Shown here: in pieces, positions 20,701 through 31,194 of the stretch
Position numbering within the stretch: position 1 is the first letter of the stretch
Layout of the letters: every line of letters starts with the position of its first letter
Source: Chlamydomonas sphaeroides
Lineage: Eukaryota > Chlorophyta > Chlorophyceae > Chlamydomonadales > Chlamydomonadaceae
Length of the DNA stretch: 64,000 nt
Assembly: GCA_001662425.1 (NCBI GenBank)
Contig: BDDC01000006.1
Coordinates: forward strand, 122,701-186,700
Direction of reading: 5' to 3'
The notes under the pieces: generated by a model
The model's database searches: none
Seen by the model: the letters and a program-made list of their open reading frames with translations, nothing else
What the model was told of the DNA's origin: nothing
Made by a program: the position numbers and the translations under genes

Positions 20701-23700
20701 CTGGGACGCCCGTCAACCAGACCCTGGGTATGCCTCGCCACCCGTGCCCACCTCGCTCCCTGAACTGCTGCAAGCTTCCCCTACCCCGCTTCCCGGCTTG
20801 CTGTCGCGCCCTGCCACCGCGCCTGCCCGCCGCTCTCCGCACTCGAGCCCCGTGCCATCACGCACCCCGCCGCTACCTTCCGCCGCCAACGCCGGCTCCC
20901 CTCATCCCCGCAATCCTGGAAACCCAACCCTTCACAACCGTGCTCTCTCCCTCGCAGCCGTGGAGCTGTTCCAGCGCGCGTACGAGCACGGCCACTGGCG
21001 GGCGCCGTACATGCTGGGCATCGCGTACGAGACGGGCGCCGGCGTGGAGCCCAACTGCACCAAGGTGCGCCTGGCACACACCGGCTGGGCCCGGACCTCC
21101 TGGTGGCCGTTTGCACCTGGGCGGCCAGCACCCCGCGGTTCGCAGCCGCGGCAGGCGGCGCCGCCCACCGCCGCTAGGACCCGGTCGCAGCCGGCGGCGG
21201 CCAGCGCCCGCCCTGCTCTGCAAAGCGCACAGCTGCCTCGCCGGCCGTCTCCGTTTCGCCAACTGCCCAACCCCGCAGCTGCTTTCCGCCGCCGCTCGCG
21301 TCCTGCCCGCCAGCCTTCCGCCACCGTGTGGCTGCACCCACAGCCAGAACCCACAGAGGACCCTCTCACCGCGGCCCGGGCGGCGCTGCACGCGCCGCTC
21401 GCCTACCTCCAATGCCCCTGCCCTCAGGCCATGGCGTGCATGCGCGCCTGCGCCTCCCGCCGCCACCCAGTGCCGTCACGCTCCTCGCCTGCCCCCCTGC
21501 CCTTCGTCGTACGAGCCTCCTCAACTTCCGCTCTCCCTCTCCTCCCCCCACCTGGCTGCCCTCCCCCCTTCCAGGCCATGGCCTACATGCGCGCCTTCTT
21601 CAACGACCGCAGCACATGGGGCGACCAGCTCACGGCGGCGGTCAAGCTGCTGGACGGGGGTGAGCGGCGGAGCTGGGGGCCATGCGGGGCGGAGCTGGGG
21701 GCCATGCGGGGCGGAGCTGGGGGCCATGCGGGGCTGCTGAGGGGTCGCGATTGCGGGAGTGGACCGAGCACCGGAACGGCGGGGCGGCGGTGAGCGATAA
21801 GGGCCAGCCAGGGGCTAGCACAGGCCCAGGCGTCTGTGCTTGGGCATTGCTGGGCGAGGGATGGGGCTCGGTTTGGAGCTCAAGTGTGGAGCTCAGGCTG
21901 AGCAGAAACGCTGCCGGCCGGCCGCATGCGACCCTTTCATACCCCTACCAGCAAGGCCGTGTTTTCTCCTCCGCAGGCGACGCCTACGGCGCGCTGGTGT
22001 CGTACGTGCTGACTGCGGAGCAGGGGAGCGCCGCCGCCGCCTCCAACGCGGCCTGGCTGCTGCGCCGCCGCGCCGGCTACAAGGGCGAGGACGCGAACGA
22101 CCTGGCGGCCATGTGAGCGGAGGGGCGGAGCGCCAGGCCATGCGTGCAAGGCCCACCGCGTTTACGACCTCTTGCACACTGCGACCTGGGCCCGGGGCCC
22201 GGCCTCCACAGCTGTCCCTAGTGCCCAGCATGCTTGCGATGCCCCACCCTACCCACATTACTTTGAGCCCTGCCGCCTGCGCCCCCCCCCCGCCGACCAT
22301 AGGTATTTCCACCGCGCCGCCAAGCAGGGACACACGCCCAGCATGGTGGAGTTGGCGCACATGATCCTGGCAGCGGCGCCGCCCTGGCAGCCGCAGCCGC
22401 CCGCAGAGCCGCAGCCGGAGCCGGAGCCGCAGCAGCAGCCCGAGGCCGCGGCAGAGGCGGCGGAGCCGGCGGAGCTGAGCCCGGCGCAGCCGGGGCAGGA
22501 GCAGCAGCAGCCGGCGGCTTCGGCCCAGGAGAGTGGAGACGTTCAGCAGGCAGAGCAGGAGCAGATGGGGCAGGAGCAGACGGGGCAGGAGCAGGCAGAG
22601 CAGGAGCAGATGGGGCAGGAGCAGGCAGAGCAGCAGCAGGCGGGGCAGGAGCAGGCAGGGCAGGAGCAGCAGCAGGCTGCGGTCGCCGGGGTGCCGGGCT
22701 CGGCACAGCAGGAGAACCCGCAGGTCGGCCAGGAGGAGGCGACCGTAAGCGGCGAATCGGACATCGCTGGCGACGCGGGCGGCGCGCAAGGCACCTCGTC
22801 CTCCTCCTCCGCCTCCCCCACCTCGTCCTCCTCCTCCACCTCCTCCACCTCGTCCTCCTCCCCCACCTCCTCGTCCTCAAAGCCCTCCTCCCCGCCCAAG
22901 CCCGAGCCGCCGCCGCTGGTGCCGCCCTGCCCGCTGCCCACGGCCCGCGTGCTGCTGGGCCTGTCCAGCGCCGCGGACGCGGTGGCCTGGTACCGGGCCG
23001 CCGCGGCGCGCCACGACGTGGAGGGCCTCTTCCACCTGGGCTGGGCGGCCTACTTGGGGGTGGGCATGCCCTCCAACGCCACGTACGCGCGGCTGCTGTG
23101 GCTGAGGTGCGGCCGGGGTCCACTGGAGCCACTGATCGTGGGGGCCGGGGCCGGCAACACCCGTGCCTCTGGGAGCAGGCCGTGGATCGGGAGGGCGGAC
23201 GTTGGCTTTGGGGTACAGCCCTCGCCATACCTCCTGCGCTTTCCCGCACGCGCGGTCTCAGGTAGTGCGCTACACGCCATCTGCGCCCGCCGGCCAGTGC
23301 GCTTCTGCGTCAATGGCTCCCCTTCCCCCATGCCGCTGTGGCGTACGTGTGCAAAGCCGCGCCAAAGTCCACTATCCTCTCTGTCGTTGTGTCCCGCCCT
23401 AGCCACCTGACCCCATGCCACGGCCCGCCGCGCCCGCGCCCCTGCCCGCCCCCGCAGGTCGTTCGAGGTGGCGGGCATGAAGAGCCCCCGCTCGCTGGCG
23501 CCGCTGCTGGCGCTGGCGGGCATGCGGATAGACTCGTGGATGGAGCCGCTGGCGGGGCCTCGCGCGCTGGCGCGGCTGCATGTCGAGGCGGTGCGGCTGC
23601 ACGGCGTTGTGCTGGACTGGGGCAGGCAGGTGCTGGCGCGCGTGTGGGGGCCAGCGGGAGGCGAGGGCGGGAAGGCCGGGCAAGAGGGCGCTGGAGAGGG

Positions 23701-24010
23701 TGGGGGTGCGGGGGAGGGAGAGGGACTCGGAGCGGGGTCGCGGGGTTCGGAGGGGCAGGGAGAGGGAGGGGCCGCGGTGGAAGAGTTTGTGAGGAGGGCG
23801 CGGGTGGTGGTGGAGGCGGCGCGCGCGTGGATGGAGCGCACGCTGCAGGAGGTGGAGCGGCGGGGGTGGCGCGAGGTAGCTGTGGAGAGCTTGCGCCGCG
23901 TGGCGGCGTCGGGCCCGGTTGCCGAGAATGCGGCCATGGCCGCGCTGCTGGTAGCGCTGGTAGTGGTGCTGGCGGTGCGGCGGCGGCGGCTCGCGGCGCG
24001 CACAGGGTGA
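14770..24010 (+). CDS. SEL1L/HRD3-like ERAD receptor, SEL1-repeat membrane protein
   Basis: Sixteen exons: 14770-14821, 14931-14974, 15163-17976 (contains an assembly gap), 18164-18284, 18428-18557, 18723-18895, 19167-19258, 19446-19568, 19991-20258, 20392-20456, 20660-20727, 20958-21064, 21575-21659, 21977-22112, 22303-23106, 23458-24010. All phases agree. HRD3/SEL1L scaffolds the HRD1 ligase and presents misfolded glycoproteins for ER-associated degradation. Seen here: a signal peptide (MRALGAALLLALLACAQ), a very long Gln/Trp/Glu-rich luminal segment with 30-residue repeats, then SEL1 repeats (NVGYMYLRGLHVPQN, GLGVLAWNGQGMPQN, NLATMHYHGAGTPVN, LGIAYETGAGV, LGWAAYLGVGMPSN), a GQEQA-repeat and Ser-rich insert in exon 15, and one C-terminal membrane span (MAALLVALVVVLAV) followed by RRRR. 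Type I topology with a tiny cytosolic tail fits SEL1L. The long repeats are not typical of the family. Function is inferred from architecture. Confidence 0.85.
16012..17017 (+). repeat. 90-bp tandem repeat coding for 30-residue units
   Basis: The unit begins QEPAPEASQQY and includes QQAWQADANAQHDAWQY. At least two copies precede the gap and four follow it, with near-identical DNA (for example gtaccaagagcag versus gtacgaggagcag). A less regular DPAPDSWQQ array of about 10 residues per unit lies just upstream (15825-15960). The copy number is unknown because of the gap. Confidence 0.95.
16208..16693. other. Assembly gap (486 N) inside the repeat array
   Basis: The sequence is unknown. The reading frame on the two sides differs by one base relative to the N count, so the gap length is an estimate and does not indicate a real frameshift. 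Confidence 0.99.
21669..21734. repeat. 22-bp tandem repeat in an intron, three copies
   Basis: Three copies of a unit starting ggagctgggggccatgcggg sit just downstream of the exon-13 donor of the HRD3-like gene. Confidence 0.9.
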
Positions 24011-25027
24011 TGTAGCGCTGTTCAGACTGTCGGGGATGTGGGCAGGGAAGACGTTAACTGCATTTTGTGCATACACCGGGCAGGATGGTGGCCTCATACG
24101 CATGTGATCGTGTCAAGTTGCGCAACTTGGTTCCTCGTCGGGGCGACGAAGTACTTAAAGAAGCACGGCCTGTCGATCGCATCTGGCAGGGGTGGGATCC
24201 TTGCCAACGTGCTTTGTCGAACGTCGTGCAGGGAGCGTCGTACACCTGGCCAGGTGAGGCCAATTCACGCGGAAAGCACATTTCGAAAGCATAGCCCATA
24301 CACCACTTCGCACCAATCATTGTGGCTCAGTCAACGACTTCGCGGCGCGTCAAGAGCGCCGCCTCTGCATCCTTCTCTCGAACATCCGGATACTGTCGAG
24401 GTGTGTCCTTCGGGCTGCTTGGAGTGCTGCGTCATCTTTCCATGTGTCATTCGAGGTTGTCGCGAGCTCTGGGGCGCGTCGTCGGTTTGGAGAGTGGCGC
24501 GCCCGAATTTCGCGCGCGTTGACCCTACTCGAGCTATTGCTTCCTCCAACGGGATGTCCCTGACCGGAGCCCTCCTCTCCCGCTGCCTTAGCGGCCCGGA
24601 ACAAAGAGGAGCGGCGGGATTGCGGGGGAAGTTATCCGAGGCGATCGTGGACCCGGTCAGCTCGCTGCGTGGACCCTGTTGGACCCAAGGGACGTCCAGG
24701 CGCATGTAGCTTGCGAAGAGGCGGCCACCTGGACCTCGTGACGTGCGGAGCCCGGGAGAGCATGCCGAGTCGCGCGGAGGCCAGAGGGGAGCGCGGAGCG
24801 GCCAGGATCATGCTCGTTGGCGATCGGAAGGAGCACGGAGCCGGACCTGGCACCCGGAGCGAGCCACTGTGGAAGGCGGGAGCGCTTGCGCCCGTGGACA
24901 TACCTGACACGCACCACCGCCATCGTCCGCGCCCGCGGACCTGGTCTCCATGCTTCCTATTCACAGGAGCCCCCGTCCCAGAACCCAACGCCTGCGTGAG
25001 CTAGGCCGCCGGACGGCGTGCTGAGCC
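24011..25027. other. Intergenic, tandem gene pair
   Basis: It holds the 3' untranslated region of the HRD3-like gene and the promoter and leader of the SR-protein gene. A 223-codon open frame at 24038-24709 has no recognisable domain and is not accepted. No other structure is seen. Confidence 0.55.
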
Positions 25028-26818
25028 ATGGCCACAACGCGTGTGTTCGTGGGCAACCTGCCCATGGACGTGCGCGACCGGGAGGTGGAGGACCTCTTCC
25101 ACAAGTACGGCCGAATCCGCAACGTCGACCTCAAGGCAAGTTTAGGTTTGCGCCTGTAGCGTGCGAACATTATGCTCTAGCGGCTAGCAGACACGACGTG
25201 TCGTGCGTGACCAACCTTCCCCGACGTGTTTCTGCTTCGCAGGTTGGCCCTCGCCCTCCGGCCTTCGCCTTCGTTGAGGTAAGGTCGTTGCCTTGGCTCA
25301 ACTGTGACGTTCGTTGCTGCAAAATTGATAGGGAATGCTGCAGGCAGCAGTCCCAGCCGAGCGTGACATGAAGGCTGCTGCCGGCCGCTGCCGTCATTAA
25401 CTTATGTGCCCTATCCGGCACTGCCGCAGTTCGAGGACGAGCGCGACGCGCAGGACGCTGTCCGTGGCCGCGATGGCATCGAATTCCAGGGCCAGCGCCT
25501 GAGGGTGAGCACATGGGCCACGGGCCGGAACGTTAGCAGCCCGCTGCGTGGCTGGCCTGGCCCAAGTCTCATCATCGACTTGTCTCTGCGGCCTTCAGGT
25601 TGAGATTTCGCACGGCCGCCGCGGCGGTGCCTTCGGCGGTGGCGGTGGCTTCGGTGGTGGCGGTGGCGGTTACGGTGGTGGTGGCTACGGTGGCGGTGGC
25701 TACGGCGGTGGTGGCTACGGTGGTGGTGGCGGCGGCTACGGCGGTGGCGGCGGCTACGGTGGCGGTGGCGGTTATGGTGGTGGCGGTGGCGGTTACGGTG
25801 GCGGCGGCGGTGGCTACGGTGGCGGCGGCGGTGGCGGCGGTGTCAGCGGCAGCGCCCGCAGCCTGGGCCCTAACCCTTTCGGCCCCAGCCGCCGCACGGA
25901 CTTCCGCGTCATCGTGACTGGGCTGCCCGTCAGCTGCTCGTGGCAGGACCTCAAGGACCACATGCGCCGCGCCGGCGAGGTCACCTTCTCCCAGGTGCGC
26001 GCCCCGTTGCGGCACGGTATGCGTCGCGTCATTTCCCTCACTGCGTGATGGCAGGCAGCCGACCGCAGCGCGGTATCCCACACCGCACCTTCACCAATCC
26101 GCTCACCCGCCTGCTTGCTGTGTTGTGTCCCACGGCAGGTGATGCGCGACGGGAAGGGCATGCTGGGCCTGATCGACTACGCCACCGGCCCCGACATGGA
26201 GCAGGCGCTGCGGAAGCTGGACAACAGCGAGTTCCGCAACCCCTATGACTCGTGAGATTGGGGCGAGGCTGGGACTGCTGGACTGGGATGGCCTTGTCAT
26301 GGCTCCGGGATGCGGCGCTTGCACACGGCAGGGTGCATATGTATAAAGCTAGCTGTGAATGGCGTGTTGGCTGACTGCGCCGTTGCGTTGTTGTGGCGCC
26401 CAACGCAGGACCCGCATCCGCGTCAAGGAGGACCGTGGCGAGGGCGCCCCCGGCGCCCGCCGCGGCCGCAGCCGGAGCCGGTCGCGCTCGAAGTCCAAGT
26501 CGAAGAGCCGCTCGCGCTCGCGCTCGCGGTCGCGCAGCAAGAGCAAGAGCCGCTCGCGCAGCCCGCGCAAGTCGCGGTCGCCCAAGCGCAGCAAGTCGCG
26601 GTCGCCCAAGCGCAGCAAGTCGCGCAGCAAGAGCCGCAGCAAGTCGCGGTCCAAGAGCCGGTGAGCATGCGGCAGGGGTCCTGGCTGGGCGCGTCGAGCG
26701 CACGCCGGGCTGCTCCTTTCGTGACCCGCCTACCCGCCTGCTGTCCCTCGCCCCCAGGTCGCGCAGCCGCTCCCGCAGCCGCAGCCCGGCGCGCGACGAG
26801 GAGAAGAAGGAGGAGTGA
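25028..26818 (+). CDS. SRSF1-like SR splicing factor
   Basis: Seven exons (25028-25135, 25243-25278, 25430-25504, 25599-25994, 26139-26251, 26409-26660, 26758-26818) encode 346 residues. SR proteins bind exonic enhancers and recruit U1 and U2AF during splicing in the nucleus. The first RRM starts MATTRVFVGNLP and has the RNP1 core AFAFVEF. A Gly-rich hinge of GGGY/GGGF repeats (about residues 82-160) follows. The second, pseudo-RRM carries SWQDLKDH at 187-194, the signature of the SRSF1/SF2 subfamily. The C-terminus is a long RS domain (SRSRSRSKSKSKSRSRS, SPKRSKSR repeats) ending ARDEEKKEE. Intron 1 has a GC donor (AAG|GCAAGT). Subfamily assignment rests on the SWQDLKDH motif and is strong. 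Confidence 0.95.
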
Positions 26819-26909
26819 GCGCGCGGGCGCAGCGGCTCGGCCGCCGCACGCCACAGCGTGGTCGTGCGCTGTAGTGCATGGCGCGCATGTGACCGCGCAC
26901 ACCGGGAAG

Positions 26910-26914
26910 TGTAA
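26910..26914 (+). terminator. TGTAA polyadenylation signal of the SR gene
   Basis: TGTAA is 92 bases after the stop; a second copy at 27117-27121 is an alternative site about 300 bases after the stop. Confidence 0.5.
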
Positions 26915-27660
26915 GCGCAGCCTGATGGGCTGCGGTAGTCGGACATGCAGTATCGGGACGGGCCAGGGGCTGATGTCCCCTTGGGCGGGTGCATGCGTGG
27001 GGACCCACTAGCCGAGGTGTCGAGCACATATGGGCGTGAAGGCGCGTTTGAAGGGTTGGGTTGCTGTGGCCCCCTTCGGAATGGTGGGCTGAGGGACAGC
27101 TGTGTCGCTGGCCTAGTGTAATAAGACGCCCGCCAGCCGAATGATACGGCACTAAGCCGCCCTCGTCTTTGTCTCGCACCTCAAACATTGCATTGGCTTG
27201 CGATCATTTGCACGAGACTCGTCAACACACAGCGCGCGGCACGAGCCACAATCAGGGGAGATCTCCCCTGGTCACAATTGAAGCACCATATTAAGGAGGC
27301 TGCTCACTTCGCAGCACACAGCAGCCTTCCTTCTGCGCGCGCCTGCCCTCCTAGCTGCCTGCGAAGCAAGCAGTGTGCGCACGCCCCTCCCCTGCTCGTC
27401 TTCCTGCCTGGCCCCCTCTCACCTTGATCCACGATGCAGCTCTCTCATATATGGCCTAGTACCAACATACCAGCAATCTCCGTGTACGCAGCCTCAGTCC
27501 TCTCTCCAGCGTCTTGCTCACAGTGCGGACGGGCGGCGCGAGCTGCCGTGCCCTGTGCCTTGTCCCCTCCTCCCCGCCGCCCGCCCACCGCACAAGAAAA
27601 TGCCACCGCCCCAGCCAGCGCGGCCACACAACAGGGTGCCTCCTGCCCCCACACATCCCC
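26915..27660. other. Convergent intergenic region
   Basis: It contains the 3' ends of the SR gene (plus) and the EXS gene (minus). The middle part, about 27100-27480, is less GC-rich. No gene is supported. Confidence 0.55.
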
Positions 27661-30460
27661 TCAGTCGTCGGCCTCGAAGTGGTGGTGCTGCGCCTCCATC
27701 TTGTGGTGCGATACGTCGTGGTCGTGCGTCTGCTTGAGCCGGATCTTGCGGATCTCGGTCTCCACCCGGATGTACGTCCACTGGTAGCGCCGCCACACCT
27801 CTGCCAACGCCAGCACCAGCGCAACCGCGTTGTAGGACTGCGGGACAGCCGCAGGGACCCCGCGCGCGACTCAAGCTTACGTGAGATTTCCTGGGCTCCC
27901 TTCTAGGCTCCCCACACCGACCCAGACCCTGCGCCTGCCACAGAGAGCCACACGGAAGGGCGCATCCTGTGGCTGCATCCTCGACCCCACACGTGCTCGG
28001 CGCCGCAAACCGCAAGTTTCCCGCAGCTGGGCCAACGCCATGCCGCCTGGCATCCTCTTTTACTGTAGAACCAGCGTGTTATCCTCTTCACGGGGTCACA
28101 GCCCCGGGCCTCACCTCAGCGTGGCCCATCAGCCGGTGCGTCCACGCCAGGCGCAGCACCAGGTTGGACAGCGCCGCCCACACGTACCAGCGCCGCGGGT
28201 ACAGGCTGTCCGACTTGAGCCCCGGCAGCCGCAGCACGCGCAGCACCGTGGTGGACCCTGGGAGGGACCCGGGATGGGTGGAGGCATGACAAGGGCGGAC
28301 GCGGCATGTGAAAGCGAGCAGCGTGCACGGTGCACGCAGTGTCTTCGCAGCTGGGCACCAAGCTAAGCTCAAGCAAGCGGCGCCCGCCCGCTGCAGAGGC
28401 TACATCATCCACACGCCTCGTCGTCTCAGCGCAACCCGTGCGCCAAGCAGACCGGAGCCGGGGCATAGGGCCACACGGCGCCGGCGCCGCGCCCTGCCAC
28501 GGCTGCTCACCCGGCTGCACCATCCACGGCATGTCCCAGTCCATCTCCAGGTCCCAGTAGAACGAGTAGAGCGAGTTGATGGTGGCCGCCGCCAGCCACC
28601 AGCGGTACAGGGGGAAGGGCCGGTCCGCCACATGTGCCTCGTGCTCCATGGCCGTCAGAACGAGCGCCGGGAAGGCGGTCGCGTACCTGCCCGCGCCGGG
28701 GCCAGGGCCAGGGCCGGGGCCAGGGGAGTCTCGCTTCTGGCAGGTACCAGGGGGCATCGGCCCGTTTGCTGTGTCTTCGTGTCGGTACATGCCGCGACGC
28801 GCCTCTGCGGGTGACTTACTTGAGGGCGTTGAGCAGCTGCGAGCGGTTGCCGGTGGCGCGGTACACCAGCAGGCACTGAATGAACCGGATGATGTAAGGC
28901 GCGCACAGCGACAGCAGCACCGGCAGCCCCAGCGGGTCCACCACGCGGTGCTCGCTGCCTTCCGAGGCCGCCGCCGTGGTCGAGGTGGTGGCCAGCGTCC
29001 ACGTCAGCGCGGGGCCTGGCAGGCGGCGCGGGGGCAGGCGGCAGGCGGCAGGGGGAAGTCAGGTTGACGGGCGCGGCGGCCTGCCCTGGCCCTCGCCACG
29101 GCTGGCCCGTTCCGCTGCGGACCGTGCGAGGCGCCGACCCCGCATCGCCGCACAAGCGGTCCTGGCCAGCCGTGCAAGGTGCCGCCGCCCCACCCGACAG
29201 CATCAGCACGCCGGCCTTGGCCAGGTCGCCCGTGCTCTTGCTGAGCGAGCACATGATGTCGGCCATGAGGAAGTCGGCCCAAGTAACCTCCTGGAGGGGG
29301 GTAGGTGGGGAAGGCAGCAACTTGCCGCACACATCAGGCGGGCGCTGGCCACCGAGCCAGATCCCCAAAGGCGCCGACGCTGTGTACGATGCTGCGATGC
29401 CACTACCGGGCAGACCCGCAACACCGTGTGCGTATGTGCGCGTGTACAGGTCGATGCCACATCGCGGCCACGATGCGAGCTCTGAGCCCTGACCTGCACA
29501 GGCACCAGCACGCGCTGCAGCGTCTCCCCGAAGAACAGCCGCGACGGCTTGTACAGCATGTCCACGGGGGCCACCAGCAGCAGCCCCGAGAAGAAGTACA
29601 TGACCAGCGGGCAGTAGTCGGCGATGCCGTAGGCGCCCAGCGCGCCCAGCGCCGCAAAGGCGGCCGCCAGCGAGCCGCAGGCCACGGTGAAGACCATGCA
29701 GATCTGCACCGGCAGAGGGAGCGGGAGAGCTGGGGCGGGAAGGGGGCAGGCAACCATGCGGCCATGGCGTGCAGGGGCACAACCGGGCTGTCCCGCGGGA
29801 ACGGGAGGCGTGTTGGAGAGGTGGCATGGGCTGCTGCTTGGGTTCCGCGCCTAGGCCGCAGCGGGCGCTGTGGCGAGATGCTGCGGCGGCGGTGTGGGTT
29901 TCGTTCCGCCGGAGCGCAAGTCTGGCGGCGGCCTCACGCTGAAGCTGAAGGGTCATCAGCAGGAGCTGAGCGTACCTTCCCAGCACACCGTGTTGGGAAG
30001 GTACGCAGACCTGGGCGGTGGCGGGTGGCCCGCATCCGGCTTGACGGCGCACCTTGTAAACCCCAGACGCTGGCAGCAGTAGCTTCCGGTCTTTAGAGTC
30101 GAAGCACATCTCATACTCTATGGTCAGCGCGTGAAAGCGCTGCACGTTGTGGCCCCACAGCCACAGCGCCGCAACCAGCGGCAGCATGGGCTGGAAGTAG
30201 ACCATCAACAGTTCCTGGACGGCCTTGTTGGCCCGAGGTGCGAAGAAGCCGATGACGGCTACGCAGCCCAGGCACCATAGCAGGGCGGCCTGGTGGAAGC
30301 GGGCGTGTGGCGGTGGGCCGGGCGAGTAAGGTGAGGGTGGGGCGTGTGTGTCGCCATAGCCGACTCCAGCTGGCTGCCCGCAACAGCCCGGCGCGACCCG
30401 TAGCAACTAGGAGCGCACCGCTACGCTCCAGTTCCGCTTGTGTGCACTGCCGCGAAGCAT
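27661..30460 (-). CDS. EXS-domain membrane protein (ERD1/XPR1-like)
   Basis: Eight exons (30460-30419, 30289-30053, 29703-29494, 29290-29194, 29015-28820, 28686-28511, 28257-28115, 27837-27661) encode 425 residues. The EXS domain is found in phosphate exporters of the XPR1/SYG1/PHO1 group and in Golgi ERD1. Visible are about eight hydrophobic spans and the family core INSLYSFYWDLEMDWDMPWM, preceded by the APYIIRFIQCLLVYR span and followed by RRWYVWAALSNLVLRLAWT and the amphipathic WRRYQWTYIRVETE end. There is no N-terminal SPX domain, so ERD1-like Golgi phosphate recycling is more likely than plasma-membrane export. The tail is His-rich (HDHDVSHHKMEAQHHH). Exon 1 (MLRGSAHKRNWSVA) is the least certain part. 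Downstream exons are firm. Confidence 0.85.
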
Positions 30461-31194
30461 GGCGTCTGCGAAGCTGCGACGGCGGACAGCAAAGCAATGC
30501 TGCGTGCCCTGCCAACTCTCTGATCAGCCGCCCGATAGCCATCTACTATCGTAGAGACAGTACATATCGTTCTCTCTAGCCTGGTGCTATGATGGTTGTG
30601 CGCGGTAGCATGCGACGACTCGATCGACAGCTGGAGTGAACAGCGACGGCAAGATGTTCGGTCAAGTCAGCAAGCTTTTAAGCGATATAATGTCTCCCAA
30701 TTGAGCTGAGGTTGGTCCGGCCCACTCCGCGGCCAACCGTGCCGAACGCTCCCTGCTGAGTCCCCTGCTGGCCTCCCGTGCACCAAGCGTGCTAGTCCCT
30801 CGTCCGTGTTCGGAATGCGCGCCGAGCCGCGTGCTTTTAATCGTAAGGCATGCGGATGGGCCTGGCGCATTTGATCTGCCGGCGCCCACACAGGCACCCT
30901 CGCGCACCATCGCGTGCGTGGTTTGGGCCAGGAGGTTCCTCCTGGTTTAGGCGGATGCGCTCCAGAACCATCGACATCACCTTGCACACCGCGCCAGCAA
31001 ACCCGCTGCCAACCTTCAACGGCACGACGCCACACCTGCACTGTCCTGCCCCGCGCAAATTCCGTCCGCACCCCCAGTTGCTCCGCCTGCCCCTACCCAC
31101 TGCCACCTGCTTGCCCTGCATTTGCCCCCTTCCCTCACCCACGCCCCGCCGCGCCCCCTACACCACCAACCGCCGCCCTCCTGCTGCCAGAGCG
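30461..31194. other. Intergenic between two minus-strand genes
   Basis: It should hold the promoter of the EXS gene and the 3' untranslated region of SSRP1. No further gene or repeat is supported. Confidence 0.55.

Noticed and set aside
24038..24709. 223-codon plus-strand frame
   Set aside because: No domain, no coherent composition, no splice or signal features; it lies in the 3' region of the HRD3-like gene.
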